In this document: positions 1 through 7,442 of the stretch, piece after piece | How positions within the stretch are numbered: position 1 is the first letter of the stretch | Layout: each line of letters opens with the position of its first letter | Assembly (NCBI GenBank): GCA_025464025.1 | Contig: JAODBP010000039.1 | Coordinates: 1-34,024, forward strand | Length of the DNA: 34,024 nucleotides | Origin: Actinomycetes bacterium | GTDB taxonomy: Bacteria; Actinomycetota; Acidimicrobiia; Acidimicrobiales; CADCSY01 | Reading direction: 5' to 3' | The notes under the pieces: generated by a model | Told to the model about the DNA's origin: nothing | Seen by the model: the letters and a program-made list of their open reading frames with translations, nothing else | Databases searched by the model: none | Position numbers and translations under genes: made by a program

Positions 1-258
1 GGCGTCGCCAGCTCGCTGCCCGACGGCCGGGCCGCCCGGCTCGCCGCCGAGGCGAAGCAGGCGTTCACCGAGGGGTTCGGCACGGCGTGCCTCGTCGGGG
101 CCGTCGTCGTCGCCGTGGCCGCCGTCGTGATCACGCTGTCGCTCCGTCGCCTGACCCTCGCCCCGGCCGGCGCGACGGTGGCCCCGCCGGCCGAGGACCC
201 GATCGAGCAGCTCCAGGACGTGCCGCTGGTGAACGAAGAGGTCGAGCTGCCGAGCTAG
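1..258 (+). CDS. MFS transporter, C-terminal end (partial)
   Basis: Reading frame 1 is open from the window edge to a TAG stop and encodes the last 85 residues of a protein. It holds one clear hydrophobic segment of about 22 residues (FGTACLVGAVVVAVAAVVI), then a short basic and Pro/Glu-rich cytoplasmic tail. An amphipathic stretch (ARLAAEAKQAFTEGF) directly before a last membrane helix is typical of the end of 14-helix drug:H+ antiporters (DHA2 group). The N-terminal part lies outside the window, so substrate cannot be judged. Its stop codon overlaps the stop codon of the convergent TetR gene. MFS assignment is by resemblance of the C-terminus only. Confidence 0.6.
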   Translation, partial: GVASSLPDGRAARLAAEAKQAFTEGFGTACLVGAVVVAVAAVVITLSLRRLTLAPAGATVAPPAEDPIEQLQDVPLVNEEVELPS

Positions 259-731
259 CTCCGGACCGGAGCGGGCAGCACCCGCTCGACGAACGCCCGC
301 AGCTCGGCCTCCGAGCGCTCGACGGGGATCGTCAGGAGCGACAGGACCATCCGCAGGACCCACTCGATCATCACCGGGTCGTCACCGAGGTGCCCGTGCG
401 CCCGCTCGACGCACACCTCCCACGCCCCCGGCGGCGGATCGCGCATGACCTCGACGAGGAGCGGCGCGCTCGGCACCTCCCGCACGGCGAACAGCACACC
501 GTCCACCAACGACGTGGCGTCGGCGTCGGCCATACGCGCCAGCAGCCGGTCGGCTTCCCGAGCGAACACGGCGAGCACGAGCTCGTCGCGGTCGCGCACG
601 TGGCGGTAGACGGTCGCGCGCGACACGTTCGCCTCGCGGGCGATGTCGTCGATGGTGGCCCGCAGGCCGAGGCGGGCGAAGGTGGCCTCGGCGGCGTCGA
701 GGAGTCGGGGCTTCACACGACGATGATACAT
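255..731 (-). CDS. TetR family transcriptional regulator
   Basis: A 158-residue one-domain-plus-ligand-pocket repressor. The N-terminal helix-turn-helix is textbook TetR: LLDAAEATFARLGLRATIDDI, then AREANVSRATVYRHVRDRDEL at about residues 30-50. The C-terminal half is helical and variable, as expected for effector binding. It is divergent from the P450 at 749 and the two ATG codons are only 17 bases apart, so it probably controls itself and the P450. An inverted repeat covers both start codons. A GTG at 716 is a strong alternative start (153 residues): a TATCAT box lies exactly 6 bases before it, giving a leaderless transcript with the operator in the promoter. The ligand is unknown. Confidence 0.9.
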   Translation of the reverse strand: MYHRRVKPRLLDAAEATFARLGLRATIDDIAREANVSRATVYRHVRDRDELVLAVFAREADRLLARMADADATSLVDGVLFAVREVPSAPLLVEVMRDPPPGAWEVCVERAHGHLGDDPVMIEWVLRMVLSLLTIPVERSEAELRAFVERVLPAPVRS

Positions 732-752
732 GTGACAACATCTGTCTCATGT
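728..752. promoter_or_regulatory. Probable TetR operator between divergent genes
   Basis: ACATGTGACA (728-737) and TGTCTCATGT (743-752) form an inverted repeat with 9 of 10 matching positions around a 5-base spacer. The centre (740) is equidistant from the first base of the two divergent ATG codons. Size and symmetry fit a TetR-type operator. A minus-strand TATCAT box (728-723) overlaps its left edge. Binding by the adjacent regulator is inference. Confidence 0.65.
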
Positions 753-1927
753 CTCAGGTGCTCGATACCGACATCGACTTCCTGCTCGACGACCTGCCCG
801 ACGTGGCCGGCACCCTCCGGGAGCTGCGGGCCGAGCGGAGCTGGCTCTGGGGCAAGGCGTTCGGCGAGCCGGCCATCGTGCTGCTCAGCCACGAGCTGGT
901 GCAGGCCGCCTTCATGGCCGAGGACGTGTTCCCGTCGGCCGACTTCTACAGCGACGTCGTCACCGAGGTGCTGGGCCGGAACCTCCAGTGCATGCGCGGC
1001 GACGAGCACAAGCGGAACCGGGCCCTCGTCTCGCCCGCCTTCCGGCAGCGCCTCATGCCCGGCCTGGTCGAGCCGCTGCTCGAGCCGGTGGCCCACGAGC
1101 TCATCGATCGGTTCGAGGCCGATGGCGAAGCCGACCTCGTGGCCGACTTCACCAAGCGCTACCCGTTCATCATCATCAACCGGCTCCTCGGCCTGCCCGT
1201 GCACTCCGAGGAGGAGGTGCGGCGGTGGGCGCTGACCATGCTCGACATCCAGCAGGAGCACAGCGCCGCGCTGAAGGCATCGCACGAGTTCATCGCCTTC
1301 GTCGACCCGTTCCTCCAGGAGCGGCGCACCGATCCGGGCGACGACCTGCTCTCGACCCTGGCCACGACCGAGGTCGAGGGCGAGCGGCTCACCGACGAGG
1401 AGATCTTCAACTTCCTCCGGCTGCTGTTCCCGGCCGGGGCCGACACGACGTACCTCGGGCTGGGCAACACCCTGCACTCGCTGCTCACCAACCCGGACCA
1501 GCTGGAGATCGTCCGGTCCGACCCGGCCGAGCACAGCCGGTGGGCGGCCGAGGAGGGCATCCGGATGGACCCGCCCACGGCGTGGATCCCCCGGCGGAAC
1601 CCGGCCGACGTCACCTGGCACGGGATCGACGTCCCGGCCGGCGCCAGCATCATGCTCGGGATCATGTCGGCCAACCGCGACCCACTGGTCTACGACGACC
1701 CCGACGAGTTCCGCGTCGAGCGGCGGCCCGGCCTGGTCACCACGTTCGGGTTCGGCACCCACTTCTGCCTCGGCGCCCACCTGGCCCGGGCCGAGCTGCA
1801 GACGGCCCTCCAGGTGATCCTGTCCCGCCTGCCCGACCTCCGGCTGCGCACGACCGACGGCGTCCGCATCACCGGCACCATCCACCACCTGCTCCGGGGC
1901 CCGACGGCCCTGCCGGTGGCGTTCTAG
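749..1927 (+). CDS. Cytochrome P450
   Basis: A 392-residue soluble bacterial class I P450, a haem monooxygenase needing ferredoxin and reductase partners that are not in this window. Landmarks are in order: the I-helix oxygen-activation motif AGADTT, the K-helix ExxR motif (EGIR, followed by MDPPTAW), the PERF-region ANRDPLVYDDPDEFRVER, and the haem loop FGFGTHFCLGAHLARAE with the cysteine ligand. The length is normal. The start is the ATG inside the shared operator; I see no Shine-Dalgarno, and a GTG at 758 is possible. It is divergently paired with TetR, suggesting induction by its substrate or a related compound. The substrate is not predictable here. The stop abuts the stop of the convergent gene at 1928. 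Confidence 0.95.
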   Translation: MSQVLDTDIDFLLDDLPDVAGTLRELRAERSWLWGKAFGEPAIVLLSHELVQAAFMAEDVFPSADFYSDVVTEVLGRNLQCMRGDEHKRNRALVSPAFRQRLMPGLVEPLLEPVAHELIDRFEADGEADLVADFTKRYPFIIINRLLGLPVHSEEEVRRWALTMLDIQQEHSAALKASHEFIAFVDPFLQERRTDPGDDLLSTLATTEVEGERLTDEEIFNFLRLLFPAGADTTYLGLGNTLHSLLTNPDQLEIVRSDPAEHSRWAAEEGIRMDPPTAWIPRRNPADVTWHGIDVPAGASIMLGIMSANRDPLVYDDPDEFRVERRPGLVTTFGFGTHFCLGAHLARAELQTALQVILSRLPDLRLRTTDGVRITGTIHHLLRGPTALPVAF

Positions 1928-2464
1928 TCAGGCGGCGTCGAACCAGCCGTCCTCGACGAGGTTGGTGGCCGTGGACCGGGCCATGTTCACGGCGTGGACC
2001 TCGGCCAGCCGGAAGGCCATCCATCCGGCGGCGGCCGCCGCCATCGGCTTGCCGGTGACCTCCATCAGCCGGCGGCAGTGGTGGTCGACGACGGCCTCCG
2101 CCGTGGCCAGGCGGGCGAACGTGTCCTTGCGCTGGTCGACCAGCGTCACCAGCCGCTCCGACGTGAGCGGGCCGACCAGGCGTCGGCGGGCCGTGCCGAA
2201 GCGAGCCGGCTTGGCCAGCTCGGAGGCGAGCTCACGGCGGAGCAGGGCGGGAGCGGCGAGGCGCTGGAACTGGGCGCCCTCCTCCTCGAACACCAGCTCG
2301 GCGCAGGCGACCCGCATGGCCAGCAGCTCGGGGTAGGCGAGCGGGAGCTGGGGCGAACGGGGCTTGAGCCCGATGTGCTTGCCCAGGTGGCCGGCGGCAT
2401 CGACGGCGTCGCCGACGAGCAGCTCGGCCAGGCCGGCGGCAGCGGTGTCGGCGCGCGAGGTCAC
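1928..2464 (-). CDS. Hypothetical Ala-rich helical protein
   Basis: An unrecognised protein of 178 residues from the GTG at 2464. It is rich in Ala, Leu, Arg and Glu and is predicted mostly helical, with no signal peptide or membrane segment. The C-terminal half carries DHHCRRLMEVTGKPMAAAAAGWMAFRLAEVHAVN, quoted here only as a landmark split by eye into DHHCRR and a helical GWMAFRLAEVHAV section; it is not diagnostic to me. I prefer the GTG at 2464 because a CATGCT box (2476-2471) sits exactly 6 bases upstream, as in other leaderless genes here. The frame extends to an ATG at 2524, but that would run into the promoter of the divergent amidohydrolase. Its stop directly abuts the P450 stop. Confidence 0.7.
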   Translation of the reverse strand: MTSRADTAAAGLAELLVGDAVDAAGHLGKHIGLKPRSPQLPLAYPELLAMRVACAELVFEEEGAQFQRLAAPALLRRELASELAKPARFGTARRRLVGPLTSERLVTLVDQRKDTFARLATAEAVVDHHCRRLMEVTGKPMAAAAAGWMAFRLAEVHAVNMARSTATNLVEDGWFDAA

Positions 2465-2536
2465 GGGGACAGCATGGCGGGAGCGCCGCCCCGGGGCGGG
2501 GACCCTTTCGTCCATGCGTTGCACTGTGCACCGTCA

Positions 2537-2566
2537 GTGACAGCGATGTGCAACTCGGCGTACAGT
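2537..2566 (+). promoter_or_regulatory. Leaderless promoter of the amidohydrolase gene
   Basis: GTGACA (2537-2542) matches the -35 consensus TTGACA at five of six bases. After an 18-base spacer comes TACAGT (2561-2566), a good TANNNT -10 box. The ATG follows after six bases, so transcription should begin at or next to the A of the start codon. No Shine-Dalgarno exists before the ATG. This is the clearest complete promoter in the window. Confidence 0.65.
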
Positions 2567-2572
2567 CCGCCC

Positions 2573-4306
2573 ATGTTCGATCTGAAGCTGACCGGGGGGA
2601 CGATCGTCGACGGGACCGGGCGGCCCCGCTTCGTCGGCGACGTGGCGATCACCGACGGCGTCATCGTCGCGGTGGGGGCCGACATCGAGGGCGAGGCGCG
2701 CGAGGTCATCGACGCGACCGGCCTCGTCGTGGCGCCCGGCTTCGTCGACATCCACACGCACTACGACGGCCAGGCCACGTGGGACCCGGTGCTCGACCCG
2801 TCGGCGTCGCACGGCGTCACCACCGTCGTCGCCGGCAACTGCGGCGTGGGCTTCGCCCCGGTGCGCCCCGGTCAGGAGTCGTGGCTGGTCGAGCTGATGG
2901 AGGGCGTCGAGGACATCCCCGGAACCGCCCTGCACGAGGGCATCCAGTGGGAGTGGGAGACGTTCCCCGAGTACCTCGACGCCCTCGGCCGCCGCGAGTT
3001 CGCCATCGACATCGCCGCCTTCCTGCCCCATGCGCCCCTGCGCGTCTACGTCATGGGCAAGCGGGGCGCCGACAACGAGGACGCCACGCCCGACGACATC
3101 GCCGAGATGGCCCGGCACGTCCGCGAGGCGATCCAGGCCGGCGCCGTCGGCTTCTCGACGTCGCGCTCGCTGAACCACAAGTCGCTCGACGGCGAGCTGG
3201 TGCCCGGCACGTTCGCCGGGGCCGACGAGCTGATCGGGCTGGCCCAGGCGGTGGTCGACGCCGGTGGCGGCCTGTTCGAGGTCGTGCCCACCGGTGAGAC
3301 CGGCGACGACGCCGACCAGATCCTCGGCGAGGTCGAGCTCATGGGCCAGGTGTCGAAGGCCACCGGTCTCGACCTCTCGTTCCTCATGATCCAGTCCCGC
3401 GGCGCCCCCGACCTGTGGCGCCAGCAGCTCGACGCCGTCGAGGCGGCCAACGCCGGCGGTGCCCACCTCACGCCCCAGGTCGCGGCCCGCGCCGGCGGCA
3501 TGCTCCTCGGTGCGGCCAGCTACCACGGCCTCATGCGGCGGCCCACGTTCCGGGCGTTGGAGGACTCCCTCCCGCTCGACGAGCTGCTGGTCGAGCTGCG
3601 CAAGCCCGACGTCAAGGCGGCGATCCTCGCCGAGGCCGACCTGCCGCCCGATCCCAAGCGCCAGTTCGAGTCGCTCGCCGACAACATGCCGCACATGTGG
3701 GGGAGCATCTTCCCGCTGGCCGACGCACCCGACTACGAGCCGACGCCCGACATGTCGATCGCCGGGCTGGCCGAGGCGGAGGGCCGCGACCCGTGGGAGG
3801 TCTTCTACGACCACGTGGCTGCCGGCACCCTGATGCTCGGGGCCTTCACGAACTACGCGAGCGGCTCCGCCGACCACCTGGCCGAGATGATCACCCACCC
3901 CGACACCGTGATCGGCCTGTCCGACGGCGGCGCCCACGTGAAGATGATCTGCGACGCCTCGATGCCCACCTACCTCCTGACCCACTGGGCCCGCGACCGG
4001 CAGCGGGGCGACACCCTGCCGCTCGAGCTCGTGGTCCAGAAGCAGGCCGCCGGCACCGCCGCCGTGGTGGGGCTCACCGACCGGGGCACGATCGAGGTGG
4101 GCAAGAAGGCCGACCTCAACGTGATCGACCTCGAGCACCTCACCCTCCACGCGCCCCGGTCGGTCGACGACCTGCCGGCCGGTGGCCGCCGCGTCCTCCA
4201 GGACGCCACCGGCTACGTGGCCACGATCGTCAGCGGCGTGGTCACCCGCCGCAACGACACCGACACCGGCGCCCGTCCCGGCCGCCTGGTGCGCTCGATG
4301 CACTGA
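2573..4306 (+). CDS. Amidohydrolase, N-acyl-D-amino-acid deacylase-like
   Basis: A 577-residue metal-dependent hydrolase of the Amidohydrolase_3/D-aminoacylase type. The N-terminal small beta-domain (LKLTGGTIVDGTG) leads into APGFVDIHTHYDGQ with His61 and His63, the first metal pair. AGNCGVGFAP follows, with Cys90 at the site of the metal-bridging Cys of D-aminoacylases. Near the end, GLSDGGAHVK supplies the catalytic Asp, and GTIEVGKKADLNVID is the usual C-terminal return of the beta-domain. I do not see the two further His metal ligands (SHHK-like motif) of classical D-aminoacylases: the equivalent stretches read LFEVVPTG and LSFLMIQSRG. The substrate may therefore differ, and a true N-acyl-D-amino-acid activity is uncertain. 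The ATG at 2573 fits the leaderless promoter. Confidence 0.85.
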   Translation: MFDLKLTGGTIVDGTGRPRFVGDVAITDGVIVAVGADIEGEAREVIDATGLVVAPGFVDIHTHYDGQATWDPVLDPSASHGVTTVVAGNCGVGFAPVRPGQESWLVELMEGVEDIPGTALHEGIQWEWETFPEYLDALGRREFAIDIAAFLPHAPLRVYVMGKRGADNEDATPDDIAEMARHVREAIQAGAVGFSTSRSLNHKSLDGELVPGTFAGADELIGLAQAVVDAGGGLFEVVPTGETGDDADQILGEVELMGQVSKATGLDLSFLMIQSRGAPDLWRQQLDAVEAANAGGAHLTPQVAARAGGMLLGAASYHGLMRRPTFRALEDSLPLDELLVELRKPDVKAAILAEADLPPDPKRQFESLADNMPHMWGSIFPLADAPDYEPTPDMSIAGLAEAEGRDPWEVFYDHVAAGTLMLGAFTNYASGSADHLAEMITHPDTVIGLSDGGAHVKMICDASMPTYLLTHWARDRQRGDTLPLELVVQKQAAGTAAVVGLTDRGTIEVGKKADLNVIDLEHLTLHAPRSVDDLPAGGRRVLQDATGYVATIVSGVVTRRNDTDTGARPGRLVRSMH

Positions 4307-4348
4307 CCCGCGGCCCCTGCTCCGTCCCCGTGCGCTAGACGCGCGTAC

Positions 4349-4747
4349 ATGAGCCACCCTGCCGTCCTCGCCCACCAGGAGCACCGTGCTGCCGACTGGC
4401 AGCTCCGCGTCGCCGATGCCATCACCGCCTTCGCCGGTTCGATGCGGTTCGTGTACATCCACATCGCCGCCTTCGCCGTGTGGATGCTGGTCTTCGAGCA
4501 GTCGCCGTGGCCGACGCTGACGTTGATCGTGTCGCTGGAGGCCATCTTCCTGTCGACGTTCGTGATGATCGGCCAGAACCGCCAGGCCGACTTCGCCCAG
4601 CGCAAGGCCGACCACGACTTCCAGGAGCAGGAGCTCGAGCTCAAGCAGAACACCGACCTCACCCGCAGCATCGAGCGGATGGCGCACGAGATCCACGCCG
4701 TGGTGTGCGCCAAGGGCCTGTCGGGCCCGACGGCCGACGAGTCCTAG
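4349..4747 (+). CDS. DUF1003 family membrane protein
   Basis: A 132-residue protein with the DUF1003 layout: a short N-terminal region, two membrane helices (about residues 35-50, VYIHIAAFAVWMLVF, and 57-74, LIVSLEAIFLSTFVMIG) and a charged helical tail beginning NRQADFAQRKADHDFQEQE. The conserved EAIFLSTFVMIGQNRQ segment is the family signature. The cytoplasmic tail is probably a coiled coil. The biochemical role of the family is not established. No Shine-Dalgarno precedes the ATG; TAGACG lies seven bases upstream and may be a -10 box for a leaderless message. Confidence 0.85.
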   Translation: MSHPAVLAHQEHRAADWQLRVADAITAFAGSMRFVYIHIAAFAVWMLVFEQSPWPTLTLIVSLEAIFLSTFVMIGQNRQADFAQRKADHDFQEQELELKQNTDLTRSIERMAHEIHAVVCAKGLSGPTADES

Positions 4748-4766
4748 CCACCTGTCGATCTGGCGC

Positions 4767-4807
4767 ACGCCCGTTCGTCGTGGGGGTGAAGGGTGCCGAA
4801 CGGGCGT
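4767..4807. terminator. Stem-loop between DUF1003 and DinB-like genes
   Basis: ACGCCCGTTCG (4767-4777) and CGAACGGGCGT (4797-4807) are perfect 11-base complementary arms around a 19-base loop. It lies 20 bases after the DUF1003 stop and ends 22 bases before the next ATG. There is no T-tract, so it could be a Rho-assisted terminator, a leader structure or an operator. The left arm also forms part of a LexA-box-like CGCAC-N4-GTTCG (4764-4777). Confidence 0.5.
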
Positions 4808-4828
4808 CCTCGTCACGGGAGGCAGCCG

Positions 4829-5461
4829 ATGAAGGACGCGACGACGTGGGCCCTGATCCACCGCGAGCGGGAGGCCGTGGCCGACACGCTCACGACCCTG
4901 ACCCCGGCCCAGTGGGCCGCACCGTCGCTCTGCGGTGGGTGGACGGTGCAGGAGGCCGCCGGGCACGTCGTGGCCGGGGCCGAGCAGACGAAGGGCGCCT
5001 TCGCCCGGGGCATGGCGGCCAACGGGTTCCGGTTCAACCGCATGATGGACCGCACCGCCCGCCGCGTGGGGGCCCAGGCGCCGCAGGAGATCATCGGGCG
5101 CCTGCGGGCGCGGACGAGCACGACGAACGGGCCGCCGGCGCCGGCCATGACGATGCTCGGCGAGATCGTCGTCCACGGCGAGGACGTGCGGCGCCCGCTC
5201 GGGATCGCCGGCACCACCGCCCCGGACGCGCTGGTTGCCTGCCTCGAGATGTACGAGACCGCGAGCTTCCCGGTGGGCACGAAGGCGCGGATCGCCGACC
5301 TCCGCCTCGCCGCGACCGACGTGGGGTGGACCCACGGCGACGGCCCCGAGGTCACCGGTGACGCCGCGTCGCTGCTGCTGGCCATGACCGGCCGCCGGGC
5401 GGGCCTCGACGGGCTCACCGGCGAGGGCCTCGGCCGGCTGCGGGCCCGCATGGGCTCGTGA
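4829..5461 (+). CDS. DinB/maleylpyruvate isomerase-like protein
   Basis: A 210-residue protein of the actinobacterial TIGR03083/mycothiol-dependent maleylpyruvate isomerase N-domain group. This is a four-helix DinB-fold bundle that normally binds a divalent metal. The signature LCGGWTVQEAAGHVVAGAEQ (about residues 34-53) contains the first metal His, and the later VHGEDVRRPLGI contains another. The family is thought to act as thiol-dependent, often mycothiol-dependent, transferases or isomerases; the reaction here is unknown. The ATG at 4829 is chosen because GGGAGG (4817-4822) lies six bases before it; an in-frame ATG at 4793 has no such site. It is one of the minority of genes here with a clear Shine-Dalgarno. 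Confidence 0.85.
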   Translation: MKDATTWALIHREREAVADTLTTLTPAQWAAPSLCGGWTVQEAAGHVVAGAEQTKGAFARGMAANGFRFNRMMDRTARRVGAQAPQEIIGRLRARTSTTNGPPAPAMTMLGEIVVHGEDVRRPLGIAGTTAPDALVACLEMYETASFPVGTKARIADLRLAATDVGWTHGDGPEVTGDAASLLLAMTGRRAGLDGLTGEGLGRLRARMGS

Positions 5462-5466
5462 CCTGA

Positions 5467-5487
5467 GTCGGGGCATCCGGCCCCGAC
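5467..5487 (+). terminator. GC-rich hairpin after the DinB-like gene
   Basis: GTCGGGGC (5467-5474) and GCCCCGAC (5480-5487) pair perfectly across a 5-base loop, starting five bases after the TGA stop. It is a stable short hairpin without a T-run, placed as a transcription terminator or RNA 3'-end stabiliser before the pepE promoter region. A CACACT box at 5492-5497 may serve pepE. Confidence 0.55.
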
Positions 5488-5507
5488 CGGCCACACTGGG
5501 GGCTCCC

Positions 5508-6263
5508 ATGGAGCTCCTGCTGCTGTCGAACTCGACGAACTACGGCGGCACGATGTTCTCCCACGCCGGGGCGGCCATCGCCGCGGTCGCCGCTGGCGCC
5601 CCCGTGGCGTTCGTCCCCTACGCCCTCGCCGACTGGGACGGCTACGCCGATCGGGTCGAGGCGGCCCTCGGCCCCTTCGGGATCGAGGTCGGCTCGGTCC
5701 ACCGGGCCGCCTCGCCGGAGCGAGCCGTGCTCGAGGCCGAGGTGGTGCTGATGGGCGGGGGCAACACGTTCCGGCTGCTCGACTCGCTCCACCGGCTCGG
5801 CATCGTCGAGGACCTGGGGGAGCGGGTCCGCGCCGGCGCCACTCGCTACGTCGGGTCGTCGGCCGGGACCAACGTCGCCTGCCCCACGATCCGCACCCCC
5901 AACGACATGCCGATCTGCCTGCCGCCGACCTTCACCGCCCTGGGCCTGGTGCCGTTCCAGATCAACCTGCACTACGTCGACCCCGATCCCGACACGACGT
6001 TCATGGGGGAGACGCGGGACGAGCGCATCGAGGAGTTCCTCGAGGAGAACCGCTGCCCGGTCCTGGCCATGTACGAGGGGTCGTGGCTCCACGTCACCGG
6101 CACCCACGCCCACGTCACGGGGCCGGCGCGCCTCTTCCAGCGGTCGGGCTACGAGACGTTCGCGGACGGGGTCGACGTGTCGCACCTCCTGCACCTCACG
6201 CCGGCCTACGACCAGGGAACGCGGCCGGAACGCGGTACGGTCGAACCTTCAGCCGCGACTTAG
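5508..6263 (+). CDS. pepE: Peptidase E (alpha-aspartyl dipeptidase)
   Basis: A 251-residue cytoplasmic serine peptidase of family S51, which cleaves dipeptides with N-terminal aspartate. The family core is visible: LMGGGNTFRLLDSLHRLG, then the nucleophile elbow GSSAGTNVACPTI with the catalytic Ser. TPNDMPI supplies the Asp and INLHYVDPDP the His expected for the Ser-His-Asp/Glu set of PepE. The protein is slightly longer than the usual 230 residues because of a C-terminal tail. It sits 78 bases before the DUF1611 gene on the same strand and could be read with it. That placement suggests, but does not prove, a role in turnover of the dipeptide made by the downstream operon. Confidence 0.88.
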   Translation: MELLLLSNSTNYGGTMFSHAGAAIAAVAAGAPVAFVPYALADWDGYADRVEAALGPFGIEVGSVHRAASPERAVLEAEVVLMGGGNTFRLLDSLHRLGIVEDLGERVRAGATRYVGSSAGTNVACPTIRTPNDMPICLPPTFTALGLVPFQINLHYVDPDPDTTFMGETRDERIEEFLEENRCPVLAMYEGSWLHVTGTHAHVTGPARLFQRSGYETFADGVDVSHLLHLTPAYDQGTRPERGTVEPSAAT

Positions 6264-6311
6264 CGGGGACCCTCTTTGACCTCGGCCCAGACCCCGCCGG
6301 CGCATCGCTCG

Positions 6312-6341
6312 CCTCCTCTGAGCCTCCTCGAGGAGCACCCG
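6312..6341 (+). promoter_or_regulatory. Shine-Dalgarno with two upstream anti-SD copies
   Basis: The DUF1611 gene has a strong ribosome site GAGGAG (6330-6335), six bases before its ATG. CCTCCTC occurs twice just upstream (6312-6318 and 6323-6329). The first copy can pair with the ribosome site as a 6-bp helix with an 11-base loop; the second forms a perfect 12-base DNA palindrome with it (6324-6335). This could hide the ribosome site of the operon's first gene. Regulation is inference. Confidence 0.45.
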
Positions 6342-7442
6342 ATGCCCGCACGCCAGTCCAGACCCACCGCCGTCGTCTACTGCGAGGGCAACTTCGGTGC
6401 GCTCGACGGCAAGACCGCCAACGGGCTGGTCCGCCACTCCGAGACGTACCAGATCCTCTCGGTGATCGACAGCGAGCAGGCCGGGCAGGACGCCGGAACC
6501 ATCCTCGGTGACGGCCCGAACGGCATGACGATCTGCACCGACCTGGGCGAGGCCGTGCTCCGGGCCGGCCGGGTGCCCGACGCCTTCATCTTCGGCATGG
6601 CCCCGGCCAGCGGGATGCTCTCGCCCCACGAGCGCGTGGTCGTCCTCGACGCCATCCGCCAGGGCATGGACATCGTCAACGGCCTGCACGAGTTCCTCAA
6701 CGAGGACACCGAGATGGCCGCCGCGGCGCGCGCCGCCGACGTGCGGCTCCTCGACGTGCGCCGCCCGCGGGCCAAGAAGGACCTCCGCCTCTTCAGCGGC
6801 CGCATCGCCGAGGTGACCTGTCCCCGCATCGCCGTCCTCGGCACCGACGGGGCCATCGGCAAGCGCACGACGGCGACGATCCTGACCCGGGCGCTGAACG
6901 ACCACGGCATCAAGGCCGTGCTGGTGAGCACCGGCCAGACCGGGCTCATCCAGGGCGGGCGCTACGGCGTCGCCCTCGATGCCATCCCCAGCCAGTTCTG
7001 CTCGGGTGAGATGGAGGCGGCCGTCGTCGCCGCCTTCGTGGGCGAGCAGCCCGACGTCATCATCATCGAGGGCCAGGGCGCGCTCAGCCACCCGGCCTAC
7101 CTCACATCGAGCTTCATCCTCCGTGGTGCCCAGCCCGACGGCGTCGTCCTCCAGCACGCCCCGGCCCGCGGCATGCTCGGCGACTTCCCGACCGTCCCGA
7201 TGCCCACGCCGGCGAGCGAGATCCACCTGATCGAGACGTTCGCCGACACCAAGGTGATCGGCCTGACGATCAACCACGAGCGCATGACCGACGCCGAGGT
7301 CACCGCCGCCATCACGCTCTACGAGCTGGAGCTCGACATCCCGGCGACCGACGCCCTGACCCGTCCGACCGACCGCCTGGTCGAGATGGTCCTGCTCGCC
7401 TTCCCCGGCCTGCGGAAGGCGGTCGCCACCGGCGGGTCATGA
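6342..7442 (+). CDS. DUF1611 P-loop protein, DgcN-like
   Basis: A 366-residue DUF1611 protein. The N-terminal Rossmann-like half (AVVYCEGNFGALDGKTANGL ... FIFGMAPASGMLSPHER) is followed by a P-loop half with GTDGAIGKRTTA (Walker A, dethiobiotin-synthetase-like), VLVSTGQTGLIQG and IIIEGQGALSHPAY. Some members (DgcN) are reported N-acetyltransferases for D-glutamate, acting with a dehydrogenase DgcA; others are uncharacterised. Here the partner is instead a racemase-fold enzyme, whose ATG overlaps this gene's TGA. The NAGGN trio follows. The start at 6342 is set by GAGGAG six bases upstream; the frame continues upstream to 6276. The activity on D-Glu or a glutamyl dipeptide is a proposal from family and context. 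Confidence 0.88.
   Translation: MPARQSRPTAVVYCEGNFGALDGKTANGLVRHSETYQILSVIDSEQAGQDAGTILGDGPNGMTICTDLGEAVLRAGRVPDAFIFGMAPASGMLSPHERVVVLDAIRQGMDIVNGLHEFLNEDTEMAAAARAADVRLLDVRRPRAKKDLRLFSGRIAEVTCPRIAVLGTDGAIGKRTTATILTRALNDHGIKAVLVSTGQTGLIQGGRYGVALDAIPSQFCSGEMEAAVVAAFVGEQPDVIIIEGQGALSHPAYLTSSFILRGAQPDGVVLQHAPARGMLGDFPTVPMPTPASEIHLIETFADTKVIGLTINHERMTDAEVTAAITLYELELDIPATDALTRPTDRLVEMVLLAFPGLRKAVATGGS

Noticed and set aside
2534..5509. A 991-residue minus-strand frame opposite the amidohydrolase, DUF1003 and DinB-like genes
   Set aside because: It is rich in Arg, His, Gly and Val without any domain, and runs opposite three genes with clear family motifs. It is a shadow frame caused by high GC content.
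6216..6242. GGAAC motifs (6216-6220 and 6227-6231) followed by CGGTC, resembling an ECF sigma-factor promoter before the DUF1611 gene
   Set aside because: The spacing does not fit well, the sequence lies in the pepE 3' coding region, and GGAAC is common in this composition.
6263..6297. GCGGGG and CCCCGC inverted repeat between pepE and the DUF1611 gene
   Set aside because: Only six bases per arm with a 23-base loop, which is expected by chance at this GC content.
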